A DNA stretch of 64,000 bases from NCBI GenBank assembly GCA_028583685.1, contig JAMXIF010001178.1, forward strand, positions 6,528,189 to 6,592,188. The letters run 5' to 3'. The notes beneath the pieces are model-generated. The model did not search any database. It was not told where the DNA came from and was given only the letters and a program-made list of their open reading frames with translations. The DNA is from Petaurus breviceps papuanus. Its lineage: Eukaryota; Chordata; Mammalia; Diprotodontia; Petauridae. Each line of letters begins with the position of its first letter. Positions within the stretch are counted from its first letter, which is position 1. The position numbers and the translations under genes were made by a program. Of this stretch, positions 53,638 to 63,961 are shown one piece after another.

Positions 53638-53760
53638 AGCTGGTATACTAGAAAGAAGCACTGAAGTCGAAGTCAGGGCCCCAGCTTCTGGCTTCCTCTG
53701 TGCCACTCACTCTCTGTGTGACATCGTTAATTGTACTGTCTTACCTCAAGGACTACTGGG
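53638..53760 (+). mobile_element. MIR-type SINE fragment
   Basis: 'actagaaagaagcactgaag' and 'actctctgtgtgacatcgtt' resemble the MIR head and core. Confidence 0.5.
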
Positions 53761-53859
53761 GTGCACACTAAATGGCCCCAGATTCTGTTTTTATACTTCA
53801 TGCGCTGCCTCTTAATCCCATTCTATTCTAGCCCCTTCTCTCAGTTAATTATTTCCTAT

Positions 53860-54005
53860 TTGTGCTATATATAGCCTGTTTTGTATATATTTGTTTGTAT
53901 GTTGTCTCCCTTATTAGGTTGAGGTATAAACTTGTCTCTTTTTGTAGCCCCATCACTTAAAACAGTGACTGGCACATAGTAGGTGTTTCATAAGTGTTTA
54001 TCGAT
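53860..54005 (+). mobile_element. L2 3' end
   Basis: 'tctcccttattaggttgagg', 'aacagtgactggcacatagt' and 'aggtgtttcataagtgttta'. Confidence 0.7.
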
Positions 54006-54009
54006 CGAT

Positions 54010-54172
54010 TATTTTTTCTTTTTTTCGCTTTTTGGAGGGCAGTTGGCATTAAGTGAATTGCCCAAGGTCACACGGCTAGTAGGTGTGTCAAGTGTCTGAG
54101 GTCGAATTTGAACTCAGGTCCTCCTGACTCCAGGGCTGGTGTTTTATTCACTGCACCACCTAGCCTCCCCTA
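54010..54172 (-). mobile_element. Short marsupial SINE, antisense, at the end of L2
   Basis: T-rich start, 'gaattgcccaaggtcacac', 'caggtcctcctgactccag' and 'tgcaccacctagcctcccc'. The L2 tail continues as 'tattgattg' after it. Confidence 0.9.
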
Positions 54173-54639
54173 TTGATTGTTTGCTGTGCTACTTCTTCCC
54201 TATCAGCTCTTTTCTCTCCCTGCTAAGACTGTGCCTGCTTACTTGCCTCTAAGAGCTCCCGTAGCCCATTTACACATAACCTATAATTGTTGAAGTAGGA
54301 AATCGGGTCATCAAACTTGCTAAAATTAGGTCCAAAGTAAGAGTCAAGAGACAACGAATAAGTGCTAGAGGGGCTCCCCCAGGAACGAGGTGCATGAGCT
54401 TGAGTGTGGAGGCTTTGGTGACAGCGTTCCTGACTGTTCAGACTCCTCCCTTCTCTGCTAGAATTCCAGGTAGTGGGCTTTGCCTGGCAAGTGACTTCCT
54501 AAATTCATAACACACTTTAACTGTACACACAAGAACTGTGTCCTTAGAAACTAAAAAGGGTCCCTGGAAATGAAGGCTTCTTTGTAAGTTAAGCTACCCT
54601 CACTGCACTATTTCCAAATTCTTTTGAATTCAACTCAAT
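54173..54639. other. Intergenic sequence, no clear feature
   Basis: Nothing supported. Confidence 0.4.
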
Positions 54640-55010
54640 TTTTAAAAGTTTATTAAACCTCCATCACATAGAAGGTACTGAACTAGATTCCTGAGCAATA
54701 AAGACAAACACAAAATAGCCCTGCCTTAAGGTGCTTACATTTTGCTGGGGGAAAGGGAAGGAGTAGAAGGAAATGGTCGAGGAACAATATAAACACAAAA
54801 ACCAATAATAATTTTTAAATAATATATATGCCATATATACATATGTGCATTTATAGATATATATATATGTATTAGTAAACACAAAAATTGTACAAAGAAA
54901 TACAATCATTTCAGGAGAGAGAGCGCACTGATGATTTTGGGGAACCTAGGAACACCTTCTAGGAAAAAAGTGAGGAGGTAACACCTGACCTTGGCTTTGA
55001 AAGAAGGTGC
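54640..55010 (-). mobile_element. L2 3' region, antisense
   Basis: 'actgaactagattcctgagc', 'tagccctgccttaaggtgct' and 'acctgaccttggctttgaaa'. A (TA)-rich stretch lies at 54820-54870. Confidence 0.65.
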
Positions 55011-55309
55011 AGCACATGAGACTGATAGTGGGTGGAGGGCACTTCCAGAGAAAGCAAGCTCTTGCTGCCTTTCCCTACCAGCCAAGTGGGCAGGCCTAGA
55101 AACACAAGTTCCCTCTATGGCTTGAAATGCCAGTCCTTTGGATGAGAGAAGAATGGTCCAAAGCACACAGTTTGATTCAGGTATAGGAACCTTCTGGCAG
55201 CTGGATCTCATAGTTTGGGAGTAACAGTCTATTTCCCCACTTTTTGGAATGGAGCTTTTAAGTAACTGTTTGCACGGGAACTTCTAAGAGCCCCCCACCC
55301 CCTCCCCAG

Positions 55310-55740
55310 CCCCCATGTCCCACCAGCCAGAGAAAGTCATTGATAGATTAGTTTGAATGAAGATTAATCAATAATTTATGCTGATGTTTTCCCACTCACA
55401 ATGGAGAGACCAGCTTTGACATGACTTGACAGGGTCAGGAACACCTCGCTTTAATTAAACCTGAGGCTGAAAATTAAAAAAACAACCCAAGCATCAGCTA
55501 TTGGCTGCTAAAAATCAAATCAATCAGGAATCGATGAAGGGGGATGGAATAAAAGAGTGGGATGTTTGAAATGAAATTCCAGATTCAGCAGATGCTTTTG
55601 AATAGCTGCCTTTATGAAGCATATTAAATGTAAATATATTTATTGGCATCTTCTCATAATGTGGCCTTTAGGAAGCAAGCTGTTTGCATGCCATGATGGA
55701 TGGCTCTGAGAGAAGAGCTGTGTCTGGGAACCAAGCCTGC
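55310..55740. other. Candidate conserved non-coding element / enhancer
   Basis: Free of repeat landmarks and dense in homeodomain-, PBX/MEIS- and FOX-like words: 'gattaatcaataatttatgc', 'gctttaattaaacctgagg', 'aaatcaaatcaatcagg', 'aaatgtaaatatatttattg'. Such word density with no coding frame is typical of deeply conserved vertebrate enhancers. The call is based on composition only. Confidence 0.45.
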
Positions 55741-56149
55741 ATAGTACCTTGTTTAAGAGAAATAGAACAATGGGCCTGCTTCCCTTCTAGGGTGGGGAGT
55801 ATGGAGACTCAGTGGATCTCAGCAAAGCACAGCATACCCAGTGGTCCCTGACTTTCTATGAGGTAGTCATTTACCTTGTCCATGCTACAGGTTGGGGAAA
55901 TAGGAGGAATCATTGAAATAGGGCTAGAAAGAGAATCCTGTTTGTGAAATACTCTGGATACTGGAGAAAATGGGGAAGGGAGGTAAGGCACTATTTTCAG
56001 ATGGAAGGATATATCATTCAACTCAAATGAATTCATCAGGGGTTTGGGGTCTTTTAGCAGCCTCATGGCGGGTAGGGAGGTGGGAAGTCTTATGCACACT
56101 AGAAGCCTCTGAAACAATGAAGTATAATTAAGGCATGAATTCTATTGAA
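55741..56149. other. Intergenic sequence, no feature recognised
   Basis: A 102-codon minus frame at 56117-55809 has no motif. Confidence 0.35.
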
Positions 56150-56575
56150 TTGAAGTCAACAAGCATTTATCCCGCACTTGTTTGGTGTGGACCACTAGAC
56201 AAAAAATGTGTAGAATCATAAATCTAGAACTAGAAAGTGCTTCTGACCCGTGCATTTTGCAGATGAGGAAGATGAGGCCCAGAGAAATTAGATGACTAGC
56301 CCCAGGTGAGGTGAGTAGAACTGGCAAAGCCCTAATTTGAAACCAGAACTGTGAAAGATGGCCAGGCCGAGCGAAAATGCCACCCCCAGAGCCAGGAGTC
56401 TTTCCACTGTACTGAGCAGCCTCGAGGTAAGACTTCATTGCGTTCATTGAGTTTGGAGTCTAATGAGGAAATATGACACACAAATAATCATACTGTTACA
56501 TGATGAAGGGTGGGGGGAATCAGGGTAATCTTCATAGGGGAGGTGGCATCGAGTGAAACTTTAAAGTATGGAGGG
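56150..56575 (-). mobile_element. L2 3' region, antisense, split by a MIR
   Basis: 'gaagtcaacaagcatttatc' at the left, then 'gagtttggagtctaatgagg' and 'ggaggtggcatcgagtgaaa' after the MIR. Confidence 0.6.
56205..56425 (-). mobile_element. MIR/THER1-type SINE, antisense, in L2
   Basis: 'gaatcataaatctagaacta', 'agatgaggaagatgaggccc' and 'agccaggagtctttccactg'. Confidence 0.75.
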
Positions 56576-56599
56576 AAAAGGAAGGGTCTAACCTCGGCC

Positions 56600-56830
56600 A
56601 TTCAAGGTCTTTCCTAATCAGGCTTCAGTCTATATTATTATCCATTATTTCAGAAACCACTCCATCCTCCATTCCAGTGAAGTCTCTCTGCCCCGCTAGC
56701 TCCCAACTCCCAGCCTGGGCTCTGCCCGGAATGCCCTCTTCCCCATCTTCCCCCACCCTTCACTCTAAATCTTGCCTCTCCTTAGGGTCCAGCTCCTCCA
56801 CTGGGACTTCAACCAATCCAGACAATCAAA
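56600..56830 (+). mobile_element. L2 3' region
   Basis: 'ggtctttcctaatcaggctt', 'tgggctctgcccggaatgcc' and 'aatcttgcctctccttaggg' correspond to the L2 sense region around 'cctggaatgctcttcc'. Confidence 0.65.
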
Positions 56831-57589
56831 GGCAGAGGTTATCTTTGTGAGGTCAACCTTCTCTTGAGCCAGCCACTGACTCCTTACCACAAGGCCACCG
56901 AATCCCATCTACTCATTCAACTCTTAACCTGACTTCTCCCCTAAAGGCAGTTCTACTCAGGATCTGTGGAAGTGACAGCTCATCCATTTGCTCTTTCCAT
57001 TTGGCCTCGATCTCTCTTTTATGGTTCCTCCTGTTTTCAGACCAAAATAGCTATTGGGGAAACAAGTTCTGGGCACAGCAAGACAGAACATCATTTCACA
57101 GGGGAGAGATTGCCGTCAAAACACAGGCCTACCGTCTTGGCACCAGAGCAGCGGGCTGGGGAGAGGGGGAGGCCACCTCATCAGCTCTGCAGGCTCACAG
57201 CTGAAAATCGAGTTGGATTTGCACACAGACAAGCTGGTGATTCTGTGGTTAAAACTGTCCTACACACAAGGTGACTTTCCCATGACAAAATAGGCCCTAG
57301 CATAAATTATTAACGTATAGAATCTTGAAGTATACTAAAAAGGGGGGGAGGGGTTGCTTTTTTGATTTTTCTTTCCTCTTTTAAAGAGATTTGTCAAATC
57401 TGCTCTTGGCAAAGAAACAGAGAATAGGGGAGTCTGGGGAGGGGGGAAAGAGCATTGAGAGCCACTGGCCTCTACTGCTCACAGAAAAGCAGGCAGGGGC
57501 GGGCTGCATGGAGGGGTTTGAAAGCAGCTCCTTCTCCTCACCTAAAGGAGACAGCCGCCTGGCTGGTTGGGCCTTTGATTTCTCCCTGA
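56831..57589. other. Intergenic sequence, no clear feature
   Basis: Overlapping frames at 56966-57293 (about 100 codons) show no domain. Confidence 0.4.
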
Positions 57590-57690
57590 CAGGGTGCTGA
57601 AGGATTGATCTGAGCGCTGATAAATAATTCATGAGCTTTCGAGCAGCTGTGAATTTTGAAAAGCCAGTTTCCGCACAGCAGACTATGGGA
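57590..57690. other. Candidate conserved non-coding element
   Basis: 'gattgatctgagcgctgata', 'aataattcatgagctttcg' and 'gcagctgtgaattttgaaaa' make a compact repeat-free block with an E-box (cagctg). Confidence 0.3.
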
Positions 57691-58084
57691 CTAAGAGAAA
57701 GAACAGTTTGAGGAGAGTGGTTTTTATTAGAAGGGTGAGGCATGGTAAGAGATGGGGGCTCACAGCCTTTTTTTGGGTCCCTGTCCTTCAGAGGCTTTGG
57801 CCTGTTCTCTGGATGCCCAGGAAGCAGTGGCCCTGGGAGTTACCCTCATTAGGAAGGTATGTCTTCAAGGGGCATCAGATCAGCTCCAAAGGGAAAATGT
57901 GGGTCTTTGGGGAAATGATCTTTTTTAAAAGCTTAGGAAGCTACCTATTTGGCTCTTGCCTTTTATAGGTGAAAGTGATGCTTCAGACTCACGTGTGAAG
58001 CTTTGGGTTGGTTTTCTAGTGACAAAGGTGGAATTGCATATTTGCACTCCTTTCCCTGCTGTCCTTTATGACCACTAGGATACA
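57691..58084. other. Intergenic sequence, no feature recognised
   Basis: Nothing supported. Confidence 0.4.
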
Positions 58085-58240
58085 CAGCATCATAGGGGCA
58101 TAGAGTTAGAGTTGGAAGAAGGCCTGAAGGTCATCCAGTCTGATACCCTTAGACATGAGGACTGTAGCCCAAGGTAGTTTACCCCAGGTCTCCCACATAG
58201 TAAACACCCAAGTCCTCTGGCTGGCCAATTCATAGCAGCA
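58085..58240 (-). mobile_element. MIR/THER1-type SINE, antisense
   Basis: 'gagttagagttggaagaagg', 'gtcatccagtctgatacccttag' and 'aacacccaagtcctctggc'. Confidence 0.7.
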
Positions 58241-58430
58241 GCATGCCATAGTAGAAGGGCCAAAGAATCTGAACTCAGGAGACCTGGGTTTAAAGTCTTG
58301 CTTCTGCTCATCCCTACCACTGTGACCTTGGGCAAATATCTTCTCCTTTCTGGGCCTCAGCTTCTCAGCTGTAAAATGATTAATGCTGTCTACGGTGCTT
58401 TCCAGCTTGCAGTCCTGTGATCAATCCTCT
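58241..58430 (+). mobile_element. MIR/THER1-type SINE
   Basis: 'actcaggagacctgggttt', 'ctgtgaccttgggcaaatat', 'tctcagctgtaaaatgatta' and 'ctttccagcttgcagtcctg'. It sits tail-outward next to the antisense MIR, making a chance inverted pair. Confidence 0.8.
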
Positions 58431-58494
58431 GGAGGTAGGACTGGACCGAGAAAGAATTGGGCCCCGATCTTGGCCTATAAAGCGAGTTGTTCAT

Positions 58495-58925
58495 GTGCCT
58501 GCCTGCCTGCCTGCTTCATCTTCTCTAATGGATTCTCTGTCCTCCTCACCATAGGAGCTGTCCCACACCTTCTGTCCCCTCTTCAGGCCTCCTACCCCAC
58601 CCCTCCTCACCTCAGGACCTTGCATCATACTTCATCAAAAAAAAGTATTGACCCAGAGCACCCTCCCTTCTCATATCCCATCTCCCCAACATCATCCCCC
58701 ATCTCTCCTCCTTCAGTCTCTGATGATGAGTTGACCCTTCTCCAAGGCCAAGTTAAGTCCTCCTACATATCCCTTTGATCACTTCCCCTTCCATCTTTTC
58801 CACTCAATTTTCCCTCTCTCTAATTAAATTTTCCCTATCCTTAATATCGAAAGTATATACACTGATTTATTCCCTACAGCCTACAAATGTGCCCATGTAC
58901 TCACCCCTGCATTCTACTGGGAGGG
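58495..58925 (+). mobile_element. L2 ORF2 fragment
   Basis: 'tgatgagttgacccttctcc' and 'aggccaagttaagtcctcc' followed by 'tattccctacagcctacaaa' and 'tgtgcccatgtactcacccc' correspond to the part of L2 ORF2 just upstream of the RT. The 131-codon frame at 58383-58778 overlaps it by chance. Confidence 0.6.
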
Positions 58926-58929
58926 CTTC

Positions 58930-59835
58930 AAAATGTAAAAATAAATAAGCTCAATCATGGAAATTAGAAGAGGTGGTAGAGATCAGTAGCAGCTAGAGGT
59001 GTCCTGTAGGAGACGTCACATGAGCTGATACCTGCAGGAATCTAGAATCTTTTTAAGGGGATAGGGGAATAAGCATTTATTAAGCACCTACTGTGTGCCA
59101 GGTACCATGCTAAATGCTTTGCAGTTATTCTCTCATTTGATTATCACAACAACCCTGGGAGGTAGGTGCTATTATTGTCCCCATCTTACAGATAAGGAAA
59201 CTGAGGCAGACAAAGGTTAAACGACTTGCCTGGGGTCATACAACTAGCAAGTGTCTGAAGCTGAATTTGAACTCATGTCTTCTTGACTCCAGGCCCACTT
59301 AGCTGAGGTAAAGAGGGAGTATATTCTAGGTATGGGGAATGGCAAAAGGACATAGAAAGAGAAGATGAAGGACTAAGTTTGGGGGATGTCAAGTGAGCCA
59401 CAGAGGCTGGAATGCAAAGTTCATGAAGGGGGAGTGTTACTCAATGAACCTGGAGAGGAAATGTCAAGCAGAGGGGTTTATATTTTAGTGTGGAGATGCC
59501 ACTGAGAGCAGGGGAGGGAGTCATGCTCAGACATCCTACAGGAGAATATGTTGGCAGCTGTTTAGAGAGTGAATTGGAGAGAAGCTGGAAGCTGTGTATC
59601 CAGTTTAAAGACTCTTGAAATGGCACAGGTGAGGGGGAGGAAGGCCTGAACAAGGGAGCAAGCTTGGGGAGTCAGGAGAAGGGCTCAGATAGTATGCAAA
59701 TGGAATTGCTCAGACTTAGGGACTTCTTGGATGGAATGGGGTGAAGGAGAGGAAAGATCTGAGGAAGGCATGAAGGCTTGGAACCTACAGGACCCAGGAG
59801 ATGATGATGCCCTCAATCAAAATGGGAACATGGGG
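58930..59835 (-). mobile_element. L2 region, antisense, split by a MIR
   Basis: 'aaaaataaataagctcaatc' and 'gtcacatgagctgatacctg' at the left; 'agggagtatattctaggtat', 'gagccacagaggctggaatg' and 'gagtcatgctcagacatcct' at the right. Confidence 0.55.
59061..59300 (-). mobile_element. MIR-type SINE, antisense, near full length
   Basis: 'aagcatttattaagcaccta', 'gtgtgccaggtaccatgcta', 'cttacagataaggaaactga', 'cttgcctggggtcatacaac' and 'cttcttgactccaggcccac'. Confidence 0.88.
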
Positions 59836-60485
59836 AGGAGCGACAGGGTGTAGTCTAATCCTCTGGTAAACCTTGGGAGGCAAGATTCGAGGCACATTCT
59901 AACAGCAATGAGATTTCTCTGCATGGGTTTGATGGTGGGTTGTTTTGTCTTCCCCCCTCAGTCTCTCTAGGAGCAGAGGCTATCTCTTGCTTTTTAGAAA
60001 TAATCTACCACAGATTCTCAGAGCTGAATCACCAAAGATATGCAGATTTCCTAAAATGGTTGTAGCCAGCTAACTCAGTTGGGTTTTTCACAACTTCATA
60101 TTTGGGTGAACCTTCCAACTGGGCTCTGTGGGTGCTTGCTAGGGTTCCGTGGGGCTACCTAAAAATGGAATCAGGCTTTAGGTCTTCTTTAGGTGAAACT
60201 AGTGATATTTTTTTTCATATTTCAGCTTATGGATAGATAATATTGCTGAAATTCAATTCATTTTCTTCTTCTGTCTCCGTATTACACCCTCTCATCATCA
60301 CCCTGTTGTACTATATTTGTTCCCAAGTAAAACAAGAACTGGGCTAAGAAGCAAATGATGATATAGCTTTGTCATTTGAGTCAGGTTCTACAATTTAAAT
60401 AAAATAAATATGTATATAAAACCTATATACATATATAACCTATCTCTACATACATATACATACATATGTGTGCATGTGTGTGTAT
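59836..60485. other. Intergenic sequence, AT-rich end
   Basis: No feature apart from (TA)/(CA)/(TG)-like simple sequence at 60405-60485. Confidence 0.4.
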
Positions 60486-60575
60486 GTTCTGTGAAATTTG
60501 AATTCAGCCAAAGGGTCGTACTTGAGCACCTAGATGGCCACATGTAGCCTCAAGGCAGCATGTTCCCCACCCCTG
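60486..60575. mobile_element. hAT-type transposon end (right part only)
   Basis: 'gtgaaatttgaattcagcca', 'gatggccacatgtagcctca' and a terminal 'gttccccacccctg', which is the complement of a CAGGGGTGGGGAAC-type hAT end. The next 8 bases (ttctaact) fit the hAT target preference. No left end is found. Confidence 0.55.
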
Positions 60576-60829
60576 TTCTAACTGTTCTAGACTTTTGAAA
60601 ACTCCTTCTTAAGAGTCTGATCTGTTTTCCCTTTCCACATCAGCATGACAGTGAACAGAGAACATGATGGCATCAGAGGCAAGTTCATGACCCACACATA
60701 CCATACCACCTTCATGAACCAGGGCGACCCCCCTGACCAGCATGGGAGAGGGAACCTCCTGACCAAGATACATGAGATCACAGGCCCAACAACAGCAACT
60801 GAAAAGAGTCAGTAAGTTCAGCATGGAAC

Positions 60830-60990
60830 TAGGCTTGGAGCCAGAAGACCTAAATCTGAGTCCCAACTCTGTGATTTACTAGTTGTATGATCTTAGTTAA
60901 GTCACTTTAAGCTTACCTGGCCCGAGTTACCTCATCTGTGAAATGGGTTAATGATAATAATAATAATACTACATAATTCACAGGGTTCTT
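60830..60990 (+). mobile_element. MIR/THER1-type SINE
   Basis: 'gagccagaagacctaaatct', 'gtatgatcttagttaagtca', 'catctgtgaaatgggttaat' and 'taataatactacataattc'. Confidence 0.75.
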
Positions 60991-61280
60991 GGGAGTCGGA
61001 CAGCATGAGGTAATGGGAGGACATCCTCAAGGTGCTATGTCCTAAAAATGGCAGAACAGCCATATGATCCCTGCGTCTGAAGGACAGCATATAAATTAGG
61101 TGCAGTTTCACTGGTATCTCCATTACAGTTTAGACCCCCTCATGCTGAGATCTGCAAATGTGATTTTCCTGCACCCTTGAACACAATTTGAAATTATCTT
61201 CTCTGAGCTGTAAATGAAGTGAAGAAACAGGTTTCCAAGTATATAAATTATCTCCTAACAGCCAACACACAGTCAGAGAG

Positions 61281-61430
61281 GCTGGGTGGTGTGGTAGAAA
61301 GAGCCCTGTCCTAGGAGGCAGGAAACCTGGATTCCAGTCCAGATTCACCACTGACCAGCTGTGTGACCTCATTCCACTCCTTTAATCTCCCTGAGTCTCA
61401 GTTTCCTCCTCCATAAAATGAAGGGGGGGC
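61281..61430 (+). mobile_element. MIR/THER1-type SINE
   Basis: 'ggtggtgtggtagaaagagc', 'aggaaacctggattccagt', 'ccagctgtgtgacctcattc' and 'gtttcctcctccataaaatg'. Confidence 0.78.
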
Positions 61431-62265
61431 AGAGAGGTGGTTCACCCACAATAATAGTCTGTTGTCCTGTGATTTGAAATGGGGCACTGCACCCAATATT
61501 TTAACCAAAGGGCATCCCAAACAGCCACAATGAGTAGCTGAGAAACGCCTTGACATGTTTCTCTAAGAAAAATTAATTACCCCAGTTTTCAGGAATGGAA
61601 GTAGACAGGAGTTGTGGCTTTGGAATTCAGAGGCAGTTGAAGTCTGCATTAAATTTGGCACTTATGGAAATGGTGCAATAGAATTGGGATGTCTCTACTC
61701 ACATCCAAATCCAGAGGGATCTCTCCAGCAATAATACAAACAAGCTCAGAAGAATGTTTGCTGAAAAAATAAAATAAAATAAAAAGATTTATTAAAAAGC
61801 CCAGGGTCTCCACTACCACAGTTCATCCAGAAACCATTGGCTCAGAAGCCCTAGAGCACAGAATGTATCAGCAATGTCATATAGGCAGAGCCAAAGTTGG
61901 GCACCCAACAAACAAACCTGGGGAGCATCTTGGAGCTCAAGTCCCAGAAGATGCTTCGTTTCCAAAAACTTTAAGGCCAAGGCCAAATAGACATCTCTTC
62001 ACCAAATGGTGTCACTCTGGTGTCAGTTAGGGGAGGGGCACCTGGGGAAGTCAGACATGAAAAAAGCCAGACAGACAATGGAGAGGAGTTTACAAGTGAC
62101 CAGAAACCAAGGACAGGCCAGGGCTCAGAAACCTGTTAGAAGGAGGTTGGAGGAGCAGGCAGAAGCCAGCAATAGGATCCAGTGTGAGGTGTGGAATTCA
62201 GATAAGCGGGTGAAGTTTGTAACAGAGGCCAGGACCACGGCTGAGGACAGGCTTCTCCAGAGATC
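61431..62265. other. Intergenic sequence, no clear feature
   Basis: A short (AAAAT)-like A-rich run lies at 61764-61795. The 87-codon frame at 62006-62269 shows no domain. Confidence 0.4.
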
Positions 62266-62440
62266 CTAGGATTAAAAGATCTAGAGCTGGAAGGGCCCTT
62301 AAAGATGCTCTAGTCCAACCCCTTCATTTTAAAGATGAGATTACCGGCCAGAGAGGAAGTGACTTGCTGAAGATCCCCAGTAGAACTCATGTTTTGTGAT
62401 GCCAAATCCAGTGCTCTTTCCATTAGGCGGCATTGTCTCC
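62266..62440 (-). mobile_element. MIR/THER1-type SINE, antisense
   Basis: 'gatctagagctggaagggcc', 'ccaaccccttcattttaaag', 'gaggaagtgacttgctgaag' and 'ccaaatccagtgctctttcc'. Confidence 0.85.
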
Positions 62441-62759
62441 TCTCATTAAGTTACTTAAGTCAAGCACCAGCCATCAGGACATAGAGTTGGGTGGAGCTCT
62501 GATGCTGAAATGGAGATCATCTGGGTTCAAGGTTCCTTTTCTGCTCTCTGGCACCTAAGAACCCAGGCCAGGGTGAGGGTGGGTCTGGAATCCTAGGAAG
62601 GAAAAGGGGAGCAGCTGACAGAAGACAAGGGCTGGGTTCTCAGAGAAGGAAAGTGCTGGGGTGCCCGAGGCAAGAACAGAGATCCGAGGGGGTAGAAGGG
62701 GGGAAAGCATGCTGGAAGTGGTGAGTGGTGGGCAGGGCAGCATTACACTCAGCCACAGA
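62441..62759. other. Intergenic sequence, no feature recognised
   Basis: Purine-rich unique sequence; nothing supported. Confidence 0.4.
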
Positions 62760-62985
62760 CAATGGCAGCTGCCTAGGTAGGAGGAAATTAAGAGACTCGG
62801 TAACAGCTGCCACTTAGTTGTACTAATTACTTCTCACATTGAAATGGTGGTGCAAACCCCAGCGGAAAATGGCATCGAGGAAGCCTGTGCTGTTTAATAG
62901 AAAAGGACTTTCTCCTCCTCACAGTGATTACATGTACGTGGTTAGCAGCCACTTCACACAGAGACTAATTAATTGCTAAGGGGAG
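62760..62985. other. Candidate conserved non-coding element
   Basis: Repeat-free, with paired homeodomain-like words ('gttgtactaattacttctc', 'gagactaattaattgctaag'), E-box 'cagctg' and 'gatggtggtgcaaac'-like balanced sequence. It lacks a frame. Inference only. Confidence 0.4.
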
Positions 62986-63000
62986 GGCAACTGGGAAAGA

Positions 63001-63178
63001 TCTCTCTGTCTCTCTCCTCTCTTTCTCTCCCTCTCCCTCCCTTATTCTCTCCTTTTTCTTATTCTCTCCCTCTCTCTTCACCCTTTTCCTCTCAGTCTCC
63101 CCATCCTTCCCTCTCTTTGCCTCTCCCCTTTCCTCTCTCACTTTTCTCTCTCTGTATCTCCTTCTATTGCTTTATTCT
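63001..63178 (+). repeat. Long polypyrimidine (CT-rich) tract
   Basis: About 180 bases are almost only C and T. A plus frame at 62973-63299 arises from this low complexity. The tract can form triplex (H-) DNA. Confidence 0.9.
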
Positions 63179-63689
63179 CTCTACGCTGAAGTTTTCTGAA
63201 AGGCTCCAAGTTCAGTTTTTGCTTTTAATCTCTGAGAGACATGGTGTCCAGCTGGCCTTCCCAGACTTATGCATGGCCCTTTTAGTCCTAGCTGATTAAG
63301 CCTCCTGCTACACCCTTACTCTGGGGAAGGGCCAACCTGCCCAGGGCTGCCCTGGAACCTAGCCAACCGGCCGATACGGCAATGTCCCAAAAAGTAATTT
63401 GGGGAAGTAGATTCATTCTCCCGTCTCTTTTCTTTCTAATAGTTTTAGTCAGTTATGTCTCAGCTGGGATATTTGACCAAAAGAGCTGTCCTATATGGAC
63501 ATATTGAAAAGCCCTGAAAAATGTTACTGATACCCAGAATATTGAACTCTGGCTTTAGAAACCAGGCTCCTGCCTCTCCCCCCCACTCTGTTCCCTATGC
63601 CTTCTGATAGTTTTATAGCCTGGGCTTAACAATGTGTTCTTATGTCCCAAGGACAGAACAATCCTTACCCCCAGGCCTTAGGGCAGGTC
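63179..63689. other. Intergenic sequence, no feature recognised
   Basis: Nothing supported. Confidence 0.4.
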
Positions 63690-63830
63690 CTGAGGAACAA
63701 CAATATGACTTCAGAAGATGTTCTGGGTATATCAGTTCTAATCTGCTAAGATGCTGTGTGACCCTAGCTAATTTATTTAACATGTCTGGGCCTCCATTTG
63801 CTTCTGTGGAAGCTAATTCACTATAATATT
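63690..63830 (+). mobile_element. MIR/THER1-type SINE fragment
   Basis: 'gatgctgtgtgaccctagct' and 'tttaacatgtctgggcctcc' are the core; the 3' half is missing. Confidence 0.65.
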
Positions 63831-63867
63831 GTGCCTGGACACTTGGATCATATGGTGTGGGTGTGTG

Positions 63868-63961
63868 TGAGAGAGGCAGAGACAGAGAGGAGAGAGGAAG
63901 GGGGAGAGAGGGGGGAGAGAGAGAGAGACAGACAGAGACAGAGAGAGAGAGAGAGACAGAC

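Noticed and set aside
58085-58430. Inverted repeat / hairpin
   Set aside because: It is two oppositely oriented, diverged MIR copies side by side, not a perfect stem.
58383-58778. 131-codon plus frame rich in P, S and H
   Set aside because: It overlaps MIR and L2 ORF2 sequence in a non-coding frame; the composition comes from CT-rich L2 DNA.
62973-63299. 108-codon frame of leucine and serine
   Set aside because: It is a by-product of the CT-rich low-complexity tract.
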